A DNA stretch of 64,000 bases from Candidatus Methanomethylophilaceae archaeon (lineage in GTDB: Archaea > Thermoplasmatota > Thermoplasmata > Methanomassiliicoccales > Methanomethylophilaceae), in assembly GCA_017519045.1 (NCBI GenBank), contig JAFWTC010000022.1:1-64000 (forward strand), given 5' to 3'. The notes beneath the pieces are model-generated. The model was not told the DNA's origin. It did no database searches and worked only from the letters and a program-made list of their open reading frames with translations. Below, piece by piece: positions 8,831 to 18,145 of the stretch (within the stretch, counting starts at the first letter, position 1; every line of letters starts with the position of its first letter). Made by a program: the position numbers and the translations under genes.

Positions 8831-10105
8831 ATGAGCGGTCACGAGATAACGGTCTCCAGGACCTCCGGCGGCATACCGGTGGTCACGGAGTCGGTCCCCG
8901 GAAGCCAGAGCGCCGGATACATGATTTGCGTCGCCACAGGGTCCCGCGACGAGACCGAGGGCATGTTCGGGATATCCCACCTCCTGGAGCACACGGTCTT
9001 CAGGGAGACTGGCACCAGGGACTCGTACCAGATGGCCAAGGAGATCGAGGGCGCCGGCGGAGAGATCAACGCATTCACCGGCAGGGAGATGACCGCGTTC
9101 TACGGAGTCACCATCAAGGAGACCGCCGAGGTCGCCATGGACATCGTCGGGGAGATAGTCGCAGACCCCAAGATAGACGAGGAGGACACCGAGCTAGAGA
9201 AGAAGATAGTCCTCCAGGAGTTCAGCATGGTCAAGAGCGAGCCCGAGACCTACATCCGCGACCTTTTCGAGTCCCAGCTCTGGAGGGGGCACCCCCTGTC
9301 CCAGGACGAGGGAGGTGACGAGAAGCTGGTCGCGAGGATGACCCATAAGGACCTCCGCGGATATTACGAGGAGAAGTACCTGATCCCCAATCTGGCGGTG
9401 GCCGCGGTGGGGGCCGTCGACCCGGGCGTCACCGCGGAGTGGGCCGAGGGGGCTCTGGACGGGCTGACGGGAGGCTCGAGGAACGTCCGCCGCGCCCCTG
9501 AGGCGCCCAGGTCAGGGTACAGGTTCGTCAATAACGACGCGGACCATTTCCAGATAGCCATGGGGTTCCCGTCGTATGGAGCGTCCCATCCCGACAGGAC
9601 GGCCGCGTCGATGCTGAGCGCGATTCTTGGGTCCGGGACCAGCTCCAGGCTGTTCCAGGCGGTGAGGGAGCGCAAGGCGCTGGTGTATTCCATATACAAT
9701 TCCGTGTCGCAATGCAGCGACGCCTCGTCCATGGCCACGTACATGTCCTGCACGGGGTCCAACGTCCGCGAGGCCCTGGGGACGGCGGCCTCCGAGATGT
9801 CCAGGCTCCTCCGCGAGGGCTTGGAGAAGGGCGAGCTGGAACGCGCCAAGAGGCTGGTGAAGGGAGCGAACGTCCGTGCAATGGAGTCCACCGAGAGCAG
9901 GCTCTACAGGCTCGGGGTGAACTACATGCTCAACGGGTCCGCCGAGCGTCTGGAAGACCGCCTGGCCAAGATAGACGCCGTCACCGAGGACGACGTCATG
10001 CGCGTGGCCCGGGACATCCTCAGGCCGGAGCGCCTGAACGTGGTGGTCCTCGGGACGGACGGCAAGAAGCCGGGCGACGTCGACCCTCTGGCGCTCGGCC
10101 TCTGA
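8831..10105 (+). CDS. M16 (insulinase-like) zinc peptidase
   Basis: A 424-residue peptidase M16 protein. The inverted zinc motif HLLEH (residues about 49-53) with a downstream glutamate defines the catalytic N-terminal half, and the second half has the M16 C-terminal fold with the R/Y substrate-binding region (SSRLFQAVRERKALVYSIY). Homologs are processing peptidases or partner peptidases. I chose ATG 8831 because the GTG at 8810 adds seven residues with no family match. About 25 arginines use no CGA. It ends with TGA 10103-10105, overlapping the 3' end of the convergent maturation-protease gene by 11 bases. Confidence 0.9.
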   Translation: MSGHEITVSRTSGGIPVVTESVPGSQSAGYMICVATGSRDETEGMFGISHLLEHTVFRETGTRDSYQMAKEIEGAGGEINAFTGREMTAFYGVTIKETAEVAMDIVGEIVADPKIDEEDTELEKKIVLQEFSMVKSEPETYIRDLFESQLWRGHPLSQDEGGDEKLVARMTHKDLRGYYEEKYLIPNLAVAAVGAVDPGVTAEWAEGALDGLTGGSRNVRRAPEAPRSGYRFVNNDADHFQIAMGFPSYGASHPDRTAASMLSAILGSGTSSRLFQAVRERKALVYSIYNSVSQCSDASSMATYMSCTGSNVREALGTAASEMSRLLREGLEKGELERAKRLVKGANVRAMESTESRLYRLGVNYMLNGSAERLEDRLAKIDAVTEDDVMRVARDILRPERLNVVVLGTDGKKPGDVDPLALGL

Positions 10106-10586
10106 GCTCCTTCAGGATGTGGAGCACGGCGGATTTCCCGCTCTCCACGGCGGCCTCGACCGCGGGGGTCATGGTCTCGCTCATGGTGCGGATGTCCTGG
10201 ACCTCCACGGCTACGAACCTGATCTCCTCAGGCATGATGCCCGGGTCCATCTGACGCCCTATCTTCACGGCGGTGGGCAGGTTGACGTCGTGGCATGACG
10301 CCCCCGCCACGGCCTCCTCGAAGTCGGCCTCTTTGAACAGGAGGACGGTGCCGGGATCGTACTTCATGGTCTGGATGGCGTCGACGATCACGGCGTATCT
10401 GTAGCCGTGGATGACCGGGAGGATGTCCAGCCCGCCCACGGCTTCCTGGCAGCAGTCCACCCCGGGAAGATTCAGGGCCTGTACCCCCTCGGATATCCTC
10501 AGACCGACGGCGTCGTCGCACATTATGGGGCTGCCGAGACCTACGACCACGGAGTCCGCATCGCGCTCGCAGAATCCTTTGCTCAT
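10095..10586 (-). CDS. hydrogenase maturation protease (HycI/HyaD family)
   Basis: A 163-residue Ni-Fe hydrogenase maturation endopeptidase. VVGLGSPIMCDDAVG near the N-terminus (residues about 11-25) carries the nickel-sensing acidic residue, and the later HDVNLP supplies a histidine ligand. The enzyme trims the large-subunit C-terminus after nickel insertion. Start at ATG 10586 behind GAGGAG. The first in-frame CGA, at 10095-10097, gives a length usual for the family; the conventional stop lies at 10020 after 25 further Arg/Pro-rich residues antisense to the M16 gene. It is divergent from the LysR-type regulator. Confidence 0.82.
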
Positions 10587-10665
10587 CGTCTCCTCATCCC
10601 GGGGGTCCGATAATACCGTTTCGTCCGCGCCATCCTTTAATTCGCGGGAGCGCCTCACGTCCGTC

Positions 10666-11466
10666 ATGAAGATAGCCGCGAAGGTGTCCCTGGAGGTGAA
10701 CGGCACGGCCGTCACCGCCCGCCAGCTCGAGGCCCTCCTTGCCGTCCAGGAGTGCGGCAGCCAGTCCGAGGCCGCCAGGCGGCTGGGCATCTCCGTGCCG
10801 GTCCTCCACAGGTACGTGGCCTCGGCGGAGGCCGCCGCAGGGACCGACCTCCTCAAGACGACCCCCTCGGGTTCCGTCCTGACGCCGGCGGGCCGGGAGC
10901 TGGCCGAGTACGCCCGCGCCATGTCCTACAGGTGCAGGGACGTCCGCGGGTTCACCGTCTGCTGCAGCCCGGTCATGGAGGACCTGATGCATTTCGCGGT
11001 ATCGTCGGCCAAGCTCACGAAGGCCTCCGTGGTCGTCTCCGACGACGAGAACAGCATATCCATGATGCTGGAGGGCCGTGCGGATTTCGCCCTCATCGAC
11101 GATCCCCTGTACCTTTTCGACCTGGAGGGCTTCGAGATGCAGGAGATAGGGTACATGGGGATGGTCCTCGTGGACAACGGGCCATCCTTCATCCGGTACA
11201 AGTACGGGGCGCAGAGGGTCGCGTTCATGTATCTTGATTCTTTAGACAGGGAGTATACCGTGGATGCCGAGACCCCCTCGGTCCAGGAGCTGCTGTCGTC
11301 CGGGAAGAGCTTCTTCGTGGACGAGTCGGTCCTGACCAGGCGGAACCTGCGCATCAAGAGCGCGGTGGACCCCAAGATGCTCCGCCATGCCGTCACGGCC
11401 ATCTACCGCAAGGAGACCCGCAACGTGTCCAGGCTGATGGTGGCCCTGGTCTCCAGGAATTTCCGA
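10666..11466 (+). CDS. LysR-type transcriptional regulator
   Basis: A 266-residue regulator starting at ATG 10666. An N-terminal helix-turn-helix (residues about 15-70, [35 protein letters not shown]) is followed by a periplasmic-binding-protein-like sensor domain. It resembles archaeal LysR/ModE-like regulators; the ligand may be an oxyanion but this is not shown. In-frame CGA at 11464-11466 (after SRNF) precedes five more codons and a TAA at 11482-11484, so under the CGA-stop reading the TAA would be a backup. A short AT-rich region then separates it from hdrC. Confidence 0.8.
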
Positions 11467-11515
11467 GGAATGTTTTACCTATAACGGTAATACATTTCCC
11501 GTTCTACCTGTCTGT

Positions 11516-11526
11516 ATTATATACGC
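11516..11526 (+). promoter_or_regulatory. TATA box of hdrCB
   Basis: TATTATATAC about 26-36 bases before the hdrC ATG at 11552. Confidence 0.55.
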
Positions 11527-11551
11527 TGTATCCGTTCCTCGTCTCGATACT

Positions 11552-12046
11552 ATGGTAACGCCCAACCCCGATTTTGCCAAAGAGATCGCCGCGGCCGGCG
11601 GTGAGGAAGTCAAGATGTGCTTCCAGTGCGGAACCTGCACCGCGGGCTGCCCCTCTGGCAGGCAGACCGCCTACAGGGTCAGGAAGCTCATGAGGATGGC
11701 TCAGCTCGGACTCAAGGAGCAGATCGTCAACAGCGAGGAGCTCTGACAGTGCAGCACCTGCTACACCTGCGTCGAGAGGTGCCCCCGCCAGGTCCCCATC
11801 GTCGACATCGTCATCGCCCTCAGGAACATCGCCGTCGCAGAGGGCCACATGTACGACAACCACAAGAAGACCGCCCAGAACCTCGCCAACTACGGACACA
11901 CCGTCCCCGTTCAGGACAAGATCTCCGCCCTCAGGAAGGAGCTGGGTCTCCCCGAGGTTCCCCCGACCGTTCTGGCCAACGCCGCCGCGAAAGCCGACCT
12001 GGACAAGATCCTCAAGGCCACCGGCTTCTGCAAGATCGTGGAGTGA
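11552..12046 (+). CDS. hdrC: heterodisulfide reductase subunit C with in-frame TGA
   Basis: A 164-codon HdrC with both 4Fe-4S motifs: [12 protein letters not shown] (residues about 23-34) and [12 protein letters not shown] (about 67-78). Codon 65 (11744-11746) is TGA, exactly between them, at the position where HdrC proteins have the conserved tryptophan of LWxCTTCYxC. Everything after it stays in frame to the TGA at 12044-12046 and matches HdrC. HdrC passes electrons to HdrB in CoM-S-S-CoB reduction, the last step of methanogenesis, so loss would be severe unless another copy exists. A TGG to TGA change, a sequencing error or recoding are all possible. hdrB follows 5 bases later. Confidence 0.82.
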
Positions 12047-12051
12047 TTACA

Positions 12052-12897
12052 ATGGCAAAATACGCGTTTTTCCTTGGATGCATCGCGCCCCTCAGATACC
12101 CTGGAATCGAGAAATCCACCAGGGAGGTCTGCAAGGCTCTCGGAATCGAGCTTGTCGACCTGACCGACGCCAGCTGCTGTCCCGCCCCCGGAGTCATCAG
12201 GGCCTTCAACAAGAAGACCTGGCTCGCGGCCGCCGCCAGGAACCTGGCTCTCGCCGAGAAGGCCGGGCTCCCTATAGTCACCATCTGCAACGGATGCTAC
12301 GGATCCCTCTTCGACGCCGCCCACGAGCTCAAGGAGAACCCCGAGCTCCTCGCCGACGTCAACAAGATCCTCGCCGAGATCGGAATGGAGTACAAGGGAA
12401 CCACCGTCGTCCGCCACTTCGCCGAGGTCCTCTACAACGACATCGGATGCGACGCCATCAAGGCGAAGATCACCAACCCGCTCGAGTACAAGGTCGCGGC
12501 GTTCTACGGATGCCACTTCCTCAAGCCCAGCGCGATCAAGGAGCTCGACGACCCCGAGAACCCCCACATCCTGGACGACCTCATCGAGGCCACCGGCGCC
12601 AAGAGCATGCCCAGGGCCAACAAGATGCTGTGCTGCGGGGCCGGAGGAGGACTCAAGGCCGCCTTCGGAGACGTCTCCAAGAAGTTCACCCAGACCAACC
12701 TGGAGAACATGAAGGCGTCCGGGGCCCAGTTCATCATCGACGTGTGCCCGTTCTGCCACCTGCAGTTCGACGGCTCCCAGAAGGACCTCGGATTCAACAT
12801 CCCCGTCCTCCACCTGTCCCAGCTCATGGGACTGGCCATGGGCATGAAGGCCGACGACCTCGCCCTCGCCGTCCACCAGACCCCCGTGGTCCTCTGA
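12052..12897 (+). CDS. hdrB: heterodisulfide reductase subunit B
   Basis: A 281-residue HdrB. It carries the two cysteine-rich CCG domains (CCPAPG...CNGCYGS in the first half; CCGAGGG...CPFCHLQ in the second) that hold the noncubane 4Fe-4S clusters reducing the CoM-S-S-CoB heterodisulfide. It starts at ATG 12052, 5 bases after hdrC, and ends with TGA and a strong terminator. HdrA and hydrogenase genes are not in this window. Codon use is strongly biased to C/G-ending codons, as expected for a highly expressed gene. Confidence 0.95.
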   Translation: MAKYAFFLGCIAPLRYPGIEKSTREVCKALGIELVDLTDASCCPAPGVIRAFNKKTWLAAAARNLALAEKAGLPIVTICNGCYGSLFDAAHELKENPELLADVNKILAEIGMEYKGTTVVRHFAEVLYNDIGCDAIKAKITNPLEYKVAAFYGCHFLKPSAIKELDDPENPHILDDLIEATGAKSMPRANKMLCCGAGGGLKAAFGDVSKKFTQTNLENMKASGAQFIIDVCPFCHLQFDGSQKDLGFNIPVLHLSQLMGLAMGMKADDLALAVHQTPVVL

Positions 12898-12906
12898 AAC
12901 CTGAAC

Positions 12907-12934
12907 GAGGGGGACTCCCCCTCTTTTTCTTTTA
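12907..12934 (+). terminator. terminator of hdrCB
   Basis: GAGGGGGACTCCCCCTC hairpin followed by TTTTTCTTTT, directly after hdrB. Confidence 0.7.
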
Positions 12935-12985
12935 CAATTTGTAACGCTCGGCAAACCATAAGAACGGTCCGGGCGATTATCCTGC

Positions 12986-14092
12986 GTGGACAGGGAGTCT
13001 CGCATCATACGTACCAGCGCCGTCGGGATAGTCGTCAACGTCCTTCTGTCGGCATTCAAGGCGTTCGTGGGAGTCGTGACCGGCTCCATAGCCGTCACCA
13101 TGGACGCGGTCAACAACATGACCGACGCCTTGTCCTCCGCGATCACCATAATCGGGACGAAGCTGTCTACGAAGAAGCCGGACCGCGAGCACCCTTACGG
13201 CTACGGCAGGATAGAGTACCTGAGCGCGATGGTCATCTCCGTCATCGTGCTCTACGCGGGAATCACCGCCTTGACGGAGTCGGTCGGGAAGATAATAGAC
13301 CCGGTCGTCCCCGATTATACCTTCCTGTCCCTCGTCATCATCGCGGTCGCGGTCGTAGTCAAGATTCTGCTGGGGCTGTATTTCAAGAAGGTCGGGAGGG
13401 AGGTCGGCTCCAAGTCCTTGACCGCCTCCGGCGTGGACGCGCTCATGGACTCGGCGGTCTCCGCCGCCACCCTGGTCGCGGCGTTCGTGTTCATCGGCAC
13501 GGGGCTGAGCCTGGAGGCGTGGCTGGGGGCGGTAATAGCGGTACTGGTTATACGCACCGGCATCGAACTGCTCAAAGACACGCTCTCGGACATCCTGGGG
13601 AGGAGGGTGCCGCCGGAAGAGTCCAAGGCGATAAAGGAGACCGTGTGCTCATTCGACGGCGTGCACGGCGCCTACGACCTCATCCTCCACAGCTATGGGC
13701 CGGACGTCTCCATAGGGTCGATACACATCGAGGTCTCCGAGGACATGACCGCGGGCGAGATAGACCTGCTCGAGCGCCGGATATTCGAGAAGGTCTTCAG
13801 GGAGAACCACGTCTATCTCACGGGGATAGGGATCTATTCCACGAACCATCAGGACGAGGAGGTCAAGGCCATATGCGACGACATCCGGGAGATCGCGGCG
13901 GGATACCCGGACGTGGTCCAGACCCATGGCCTGTTCGTGGACAAGGAGCGCAGGACGATAACCGTGGACACCGTGGTGTCGTTCGACTGCGACGACCGGG
14001 AAGCCGTCGCCGGCAGGATCAGGGAGGAGATACGCTCCAGGCATCCCGGGTACGCCGTCCAGGTCCAGATCGACTCCGATGTCAGCGATTGA
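12986..14092 (+). CDS. cation diffusion facilitator (CDF) transporter
   Basis: A 368-residue CDF metal transporter with six predicted transmembrane helices in the first 210 residues. The metal-site motifs [10 protein letters not shown] and [10 protein letters not shown] (helix 2) and DALMDS (helix 5) are present, followed by a cytoplasmic ferredoxin-like domain. It probably exports divalent metals such as Zn, Fe or Mn in exchange for protons. Start is GTG 12986. The C-terminal domain is longer than in minimal CDFs and seems duplicated. It ends with TGA. Confidence 0.9.
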   Translation: MDRESRIIRTSAVGIVVNVLLSAFKAFVGVVTGSIAVTMDAVNNMTDALSSAITIIGTKLSTKKPDREHPYGYGRIEYLSAMVISVIVLYAGITALTESVGKIIDPVVPDYTFLSLVIIAVAVVVKILLGLYFKKVGREVGSKSLTASGVDALMDSAVSAATLVAAFVFIGTGLSLEAWLGAVIAVLVIRTGIELLKDTLSDILGRRVPPEESKAIKETVCSFDGVHGAYDLILHSYGPDVSIGSIHIEVSEDMTAGEIDLLERRIFEKVFRENHVYLTGIGIYSTNHQDEEVKAICDDIREIAAGYPDVVQTHGLFVDKERRTITVDTVVSFDCDDREAVAGRIREEIRSRHPGYAVQVQIDSDVSD

Positions 14093-14154
14093 TTCATCGC
14101 TCCTTCGACGAGGCCCGCGACATCTATTTGTATGCCACGTCGGCTGATATCTGC

Positions 14155-15114
14155 ATGGAGATCAAGGCCATCAAGTTCAGGAAGGACGGCTTCGCCACCC
14201 AGGCGTTCGCCTTCGGCGGAGAGGAGGGCGTCGAGCGCTTCGATCCGAACATGCGTTACAGGTCGGGCCTGACCAACTATCTCATCGATACTGGGGACGA
14301 GGTCATCCTGGTGGACACGGGGATCCCGGCCGGCACGCCGGAGGAGGTCCCTGACGAGAAGACCATGATATACACGGGCAGGGACATCTGTACCTACATG
14401 GAGGCCTTCTCCGCCCTGGGGTACAAGCCGGAGCAGGTGACCAAGATACTTCTGACCCATAAGCACAGCGACCACTCGGGAGAGCTGAAGTCCTTCCCGA
14501 ACGCCAGCATCTACGTCAACGAGGACGAGCTGGACGCGGAGGAGCTCAAGGGCATCCCGAACATCGTTCCCGTCAAGTTCACCGACGGCCCCTATTACAA
14601 CTTCCCAGAGAGCCAGAAGATTGCAGATGGAGTGTACTACATCAAGGCTAGGGGCCACACCAAGGGGAACAGCCTGGTGGTCGCGGAGAGCGACGGGCTG
14701 TTCTATATGATGCACGGCGACCTGACATACGTGGACGAGGCCTTGTACGCGAACAAGCTCTCGGTTGTATACGAGGATCTCCCTGCCGCCCGTACGACCA
14801 TGGACCGTGTCAGGGAGTTCATCATGCATCATCCGACGGTTTACCTCTCCACACACACTCCGCAGGGATACGAGAACCTCGAGGGAAGGAGGGTCGTGGA
14901 CCTGAACAACCAGCCCGAGACGATTCCACTGGGGGAGGTCACGTTCAAGACGTCCACCGGGAAGTACGTATGCTCCGTGTGCGGATACGTCTACGACCCC
15001 GCTGTCGGAGATCCTACCCGGGGAATCCCGCCTGGGACGGCCTTTGAGGACCTTCCCGACGATTGGCGCTGCCCCCGTTGCAAGAACCCTAAGAAGGTTT
15101 TCAACAAGGGCTGA
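14155..15114 (+). CDS. metallo-beta-lactamase-fold hydrolase with C-terminal rubredoxin
   Basis: A 319-residue fusion. Residues about 1-260 are a metallo-beta-lactamase domain with THKHSDHSG, the dinuclear metal motif HxHxDH. Residues about 268-319 are a rubredoxin ([10 protein letters not shown]...CPRCKNP) that holds one Fe(Cys)4 centre. High-molecular-weight rubredoxins of similar design accept electrons for NO or O2 reduction, but here no flavodoxin domain is present, so the partner and reaction are uncertain. Start at ATG 14155, chosen where homology begins, 62 bases after the CDF gene. Confidence 0.85.
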   Translation: MEIKAIKFRKDGFATQAFAFGGEEGVERFDPNMRYRSGLTNYLIDTGDEVILVDTGIPAGTPEEVPDEKTMIYTGRDICTYMEAFSALGYKPEQVTKILLTHKHSDHSGELKSFPNASIYVNEDELDAEELKGIPNIVPVKFTDGPYYNFPESQKIADGVYYIKARGHTKGNSLVVAESDGLFYMMHGDLTYVDEALYANKLSVVYEDLPAARTTMDRVREFIMHHPTVYLSTHTPQGYENLEGRRVVDLNNQPETIPLGEVTFKTSTGKYVCSVCGYVYDPAVGDPTRGIPPGTAFEDLPDDWRCPRCKNPKKVFNKG

Positions 15115-15393
15115 GCGTCCTTTAAGGCCGGTCGTCTTCGGAAAGGCGCCGGCCTCCTTTCATCATGACAATGCCTTTTTCACCTGCTTCTCCGCCCGAG
15201 TCCGGAACCGGCATTTTTCGGATAAATTTTTAATATATGCGGTACCATTTTTTTAAGGATATTATTATCCTTAAAGTGATAAAATAAAATGTCTGGCTAT
15301 CGGCGTTTCGAGGCTGCTTGGAAGATTGTCCTGTTTGAGAACGTTTTAATACCTTCAGCGGTTGGACGATGAACAGTAAAAGGAGCTGAACAA
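15115..15393. other. intergenic region upstream of S3Ae
   Basis: This 279-base stretch has a GGCCGG/CCGGCC hairpin (about 15124-15152) that may terminate the rubredoxin-fusion transcript, an AT-rich stretch with a perfect 10-bp dyad at 15252-15275, and a TATA-like GTTTTAATACC about 45-55 bases before the S3Ae start. A 26-codon reading frame from ATG 15289 ends in CGA TGA and is not called as a gene. Confidence 0.6.
15252..15275. promoter_or_regulatory. perfect 10-bp inverted repeat
   Basis: TTTAAGGATA-TTAT-TATCCTTAAA, a perfect dyad with a 4-base spacer inside AT-rich sequence. It could be an operator (iron-responsive regulators bind AT-rich dyads of this size) or a hairpin. No gene starts immediately after it. 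Confidence 0.5.
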
Positions 15394-16098
15394 ATGGCAC
15401 CGGCAAAGAAACCCAAGGCGTCGGCAGGCCGTAAGGTCAAGGACAAGTGGAAGGCGAAGGAGTGGTATAAGATCCACGCTCCTCGCATGTTCAACGAATC
15501 GGAGATCGGAGAGACCCCCTCTGCGGATCCCGAGTACGTCATCGGACGTACCGTCGAGGTCACCGTGCAGGACCTCACCGGAGACTTCTCCAAGATGCAC
15601 ATCAAGCTGAAGTTCAGGGTCGCATCCGTCGACGGATACGACGCGAAGACCGTCTTCATCGGTCACGACCTCACCAGCGACTACGTCAGGAGGCTGACCC
15701 GCAGAAGAAAGACCAAGACCGACCACGTCGTCGACATCGTCACCAAGGACGGCTTCGAGTACAGGATCAAGACCATGTCCATCGCCGAGAGGCGTATCCA
15801 GTCCTCCCAGGAAGAGGGCATGAGGGCCGTCATCGGCGAGACCCTCGTCCAGATCGGAAAGGAGAAGACCCTCTCCGAGATCGTCAAGGACATCGTCTCC
15901 GGAGACCTCGCCAAGGACCTGGCCAGGGCCTGCCGCGTGGTCATCCCCATCAAGAGGATCGAGATTCGCAAGTCCGAGGTCCTCAAGGCCGGAGAGGGAG
16001 AGCCCGAGTCCATCATGCCCGCGGTCGAGCCCGTGGCTGAGGAGGAGGCTCCCGCCGAGTCCGAGGAGGCCCCTGCGGCCGAGCCCGAGGCTGAGTGA
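15394..16098 (+). CDS. rps3ae: 30S ribosomal protein S3Ae (eS1)
   Basis: A 234-residue archaeal/eukaryal-type small-subunit protein eS1. The basic N-terminus (KVKDKWKAKEWYKIHAP), the GRTVEVTVQDLTGDFSKMH segment and RRRKTKTDHVVDIVTKDG are highly conserved. An acidic Ala/Glu-rich tail follows. A ribosome-binding site (AGGAG) precedes ATG 15394. It ends with TGA and a strong terminator. Confidence 0.96.
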   Translation: MAPAKKPKASAGRKVKDKWKAKEWYKIHAPRMFNESEIGETPSADPEYVIGRTVEVTVQDLTGDFSKMHIKLKFRVASVDGYDAKTVFIGHDLTSDYVRRLTRRRKTKTDHVVDIVTKDGFEYRIKTMSIAERRIQSSQEEGMRAVIGETLVQIGKEKTLSEIVKDIVSGDLAKDLARACRVVIPIKRIEIRKSEVLKAGEGEPESIMPAVEPVAEEEAPAESEEAPAAEPEAE

Positions 16099-16108
16099 GA
16101 AACCTAAA

Positions 16109-16130
16109 GGGGCCGTCGGCCCCCTTTTTA
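16109..16130 (+). terminator. terminator of S3Ae gene
   Basis: GGGGCCGTCGGCCCC hairpin followed by CTTTTTA, 10 bases after the stop. Confidence 0.7.
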
Positions 16131-16226
16131 TCCTTTATCTGATTATATTTTCCGGAATCGACGGACATCGAGGTTCCGCTCGGTTTATTTGGACAGCTTT
16201 AAGATAGATTGCCGTATGTCGGCTTG

Positions 16227-17978
16227 ATGGATGAGACCGCCCTTCTTACCAGCATAGCCCTGTTTACGCTGCTTTCAGGTTTCTGCTCCATCGTCTTCAA
16301 TAGGGCCAAGCTGCCTCCGCTGATCGGATATCTGACCGCCGGGATAGTCATCTCCAACGTCATCGACGTCAGCGAGACCGGGATGACGGCCGTCGAGCTC
16401 CTGTCGGACTTCGGCCTGGTGCTCCTGATGTTCTGCATCGGGCTGGAGATCAATCTCAAGAAGATCAAGAAACAGGGCAAGTTCGCCGTGCTGGTGGCCG
16501 TCGTACAGCTTCCTCTCATGGTCCTGGGCGGGATAATCGCGGGCGCCGCCATGGGGTTCAATCAGGTCCAGTCCATCGCTCTCGGCGCCATAATATCCGG
16601 ATCCAGCACGGCTGTGGTCATGGCCGTCCTCAAATCCCAGAACAAGCTCAACAGGGACCACATCGATATGCTGGTTCTGATAACGATCATGGAGGACATA
16701 GGGCAGGTCATCATACTGTCCATGCTGACCCCGGTTCTCGCAGGGTCGTCGATGGAGACGTCCGACCTGGTCGTCCTGATCACCACCATCGCGGCATTCA
16801 TGATCGCGAGCTTCGTTATCGGGCTCAAGTTCGAGGTGGTCCCGAAGCTGATGAACTGGATCACGGACCACGTTCCATGGGAGACCGCCATCGTCATGGC
16901 TGTGGGGATGGCGTTCGGCATGGCCCTTCTGGCGACCAAGGCCGGGCTGTCCATGGCAATCGGGTCGTTCCTGATGGGACTGCTGATGTCGCCGTCCAGG
17001 AAGGGCGAAGACATAAACGCCGCGATTGAGCCGATGAAGAGCCTCTTCATGGCCATGTTCTTCATATCGGTGGGGATGGAGGTGCGCCTAGGCACTTTGG
17101 CGGAGAACATCGCCATGGTCCTGGGCGTGTACGTCCTCTTCGCATCCCTCAAGACCAGCACCGTGTTCCTTGGCTACTGGATAGGGAGGCAGGACGGGAG
17201 GAACGGTTTCCTCTCGGCCGTCGGCCTCACCGCCATGGGAGAGTTCGCGTTCATCATAGCGAAGGAGGCGCTGGACTTCGGCGTGGTGGACGACGGCTTC
17301 TACACGTCCATCATAGGAGCGGCGCTGGTGTCGATGGTGTCCCTTCCCATACTCACGCGTTCTTCGGACAAGATCTGGAACAAGTTCGAGTCCGGCTGCC
17401 CTGCCTTCATGAGAAAGGGGATAGAGTCGGCTAACGGCTTCAGGGAGGATCTCTACTCGAGCATCGACTCGACCAACAAGAGGGCCAGGAAGACCCTGCG
17501 TCGCGGAATGACCTACGTGTACGTCGACGTGCTGTTGATCATTTTGATTGAAATCATATTCTACGCCGCCGTCCCGATGCTGAGCCCCGTGATGGACGAC
17601 ATGTACGGGGGCGGGGTGCACGCGTGGGATTTCGTCTTCGTCATGCTGAACTTTGTCGTCCTGATTCCGCCCATCTGGTACATGGTGGAAGGCCTGCGGC
17701 GTCTGGACAGGCTGATCGTCGACTGGTCCCGCGACATGGCCGACTGGAGCGGGAGAGGCAGGCCGAACGTCTATGCCGAGATGTTGGAGATCAGCACGTT
17801 CTCGGTGGTGGCCATCGTCGATCTGGCGCTGATAGTCATAATACCGAATCCTCTCACCTTGGCGGAGCATCTGTTCGTGGCCGTGGCCGCGGTGCTGATA
17901 GTCGTCATCCTGATATGCCGCCGCCGTAAGCGCAGGGCGGCGGCCATGAAGTCGTCGGAGTCGTCCGAAGAAGAACGA
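16227..17978 (+). CDS. CPA2-family cation:proton antiporter (KefB-like)
   Basis: A 583-residue membrane protein. Residues about 1-380 are a monovalent cation:proton antiporter-2 domain with 11-12 helices (SDFGLVLLMFCIGLEIN, GAIISGSSTAVV). A C-terminal part has two or more additional helices and a charged tail, longer than a plain KefB. Start ATG 16227 was preferred to TTG 16209. In-frame CGA at 17976-17978 lies two codons before TGA 17982-17984, so either end gives almost the same protein. tRNA-Met follows 36 bases later. Confidence 0.85.
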
Positions 17979-18014
17979 AATTGATATAAACCAGCATCCA
18001 ATCATCCGCCCAAG

Positions 18015-18119
18015 GCCGGGGTGGCTCAGCCTGGTGGAGCGTCGGACTCATAGGGTTCTGGTCAATAGACCTCTTCCAGGGAAATCCGAAGGTCATGGGT
18101 TCGAACCCCATTCCCGGCA
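18015..18119 (+). tRNA. tRNA with CAT anticodon (Met type), with intron
   Basis: Acceptor GCCGGG pairs with CCCGGC; the T loop is GTTCGAACC; discriminator A is followed by an encoded CCA (18120-18122). The anticodon is CAT, with an intron of about 31 bases (about 18053-18083) at the canonical 37/38 position. The sequence is unlike archaeal initiator tRNA, so it is elongator Met or the Ile-AUA isoacceptor. The convergent MFS gene read conventionally ends inside this tRNA at 18062. Confidence 0.88.
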
Positions 18120-18145
18120 CCATTCTTCATGATTTCTTTGCGTCC

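Noticed and set aside
6555-10105. Frameshifts as the cause of run-on genes (pdaD, membrane protein, maturation protease)
   Set aside because: Each could be rescued separately by an indel, but the same CGA codon sits in frame at the right place in all of them without any indel, which is simpler.
10411-10665. Longer LysR-type regulator starting at 10411
   Set aside because: The extra N-terminal 85 codons are antisense to the maturation protease gene and lack homology; the HTH begins after ATG 10666.
11744-11746. Selenocysteine at the HdrC TGA
   Set aside because: The position is a conserved tryptophan, not cysteine, and I see no obvious selenocysteine hairpin near it.
11552-12897. TGA read as tryptophan genome-wide
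   Set aside because: TGA is the clear end of 37 genes with ordinary neighbours, so general reassignment is not supported.
15289-15372. 26-codon frame upstream of S3Ae as a gene
   Set aside because: It overlaps the S3Ae promoter, has no recognisable product and could be chance; mentioned only as a possible leader.
18062-18145. C-terminal tail of the MFS transporter over tRNA-Met
   Set aside because: Its residues are translated antisense tRNA sequence, and CGA at 18146 ends the protein before the tRNA.
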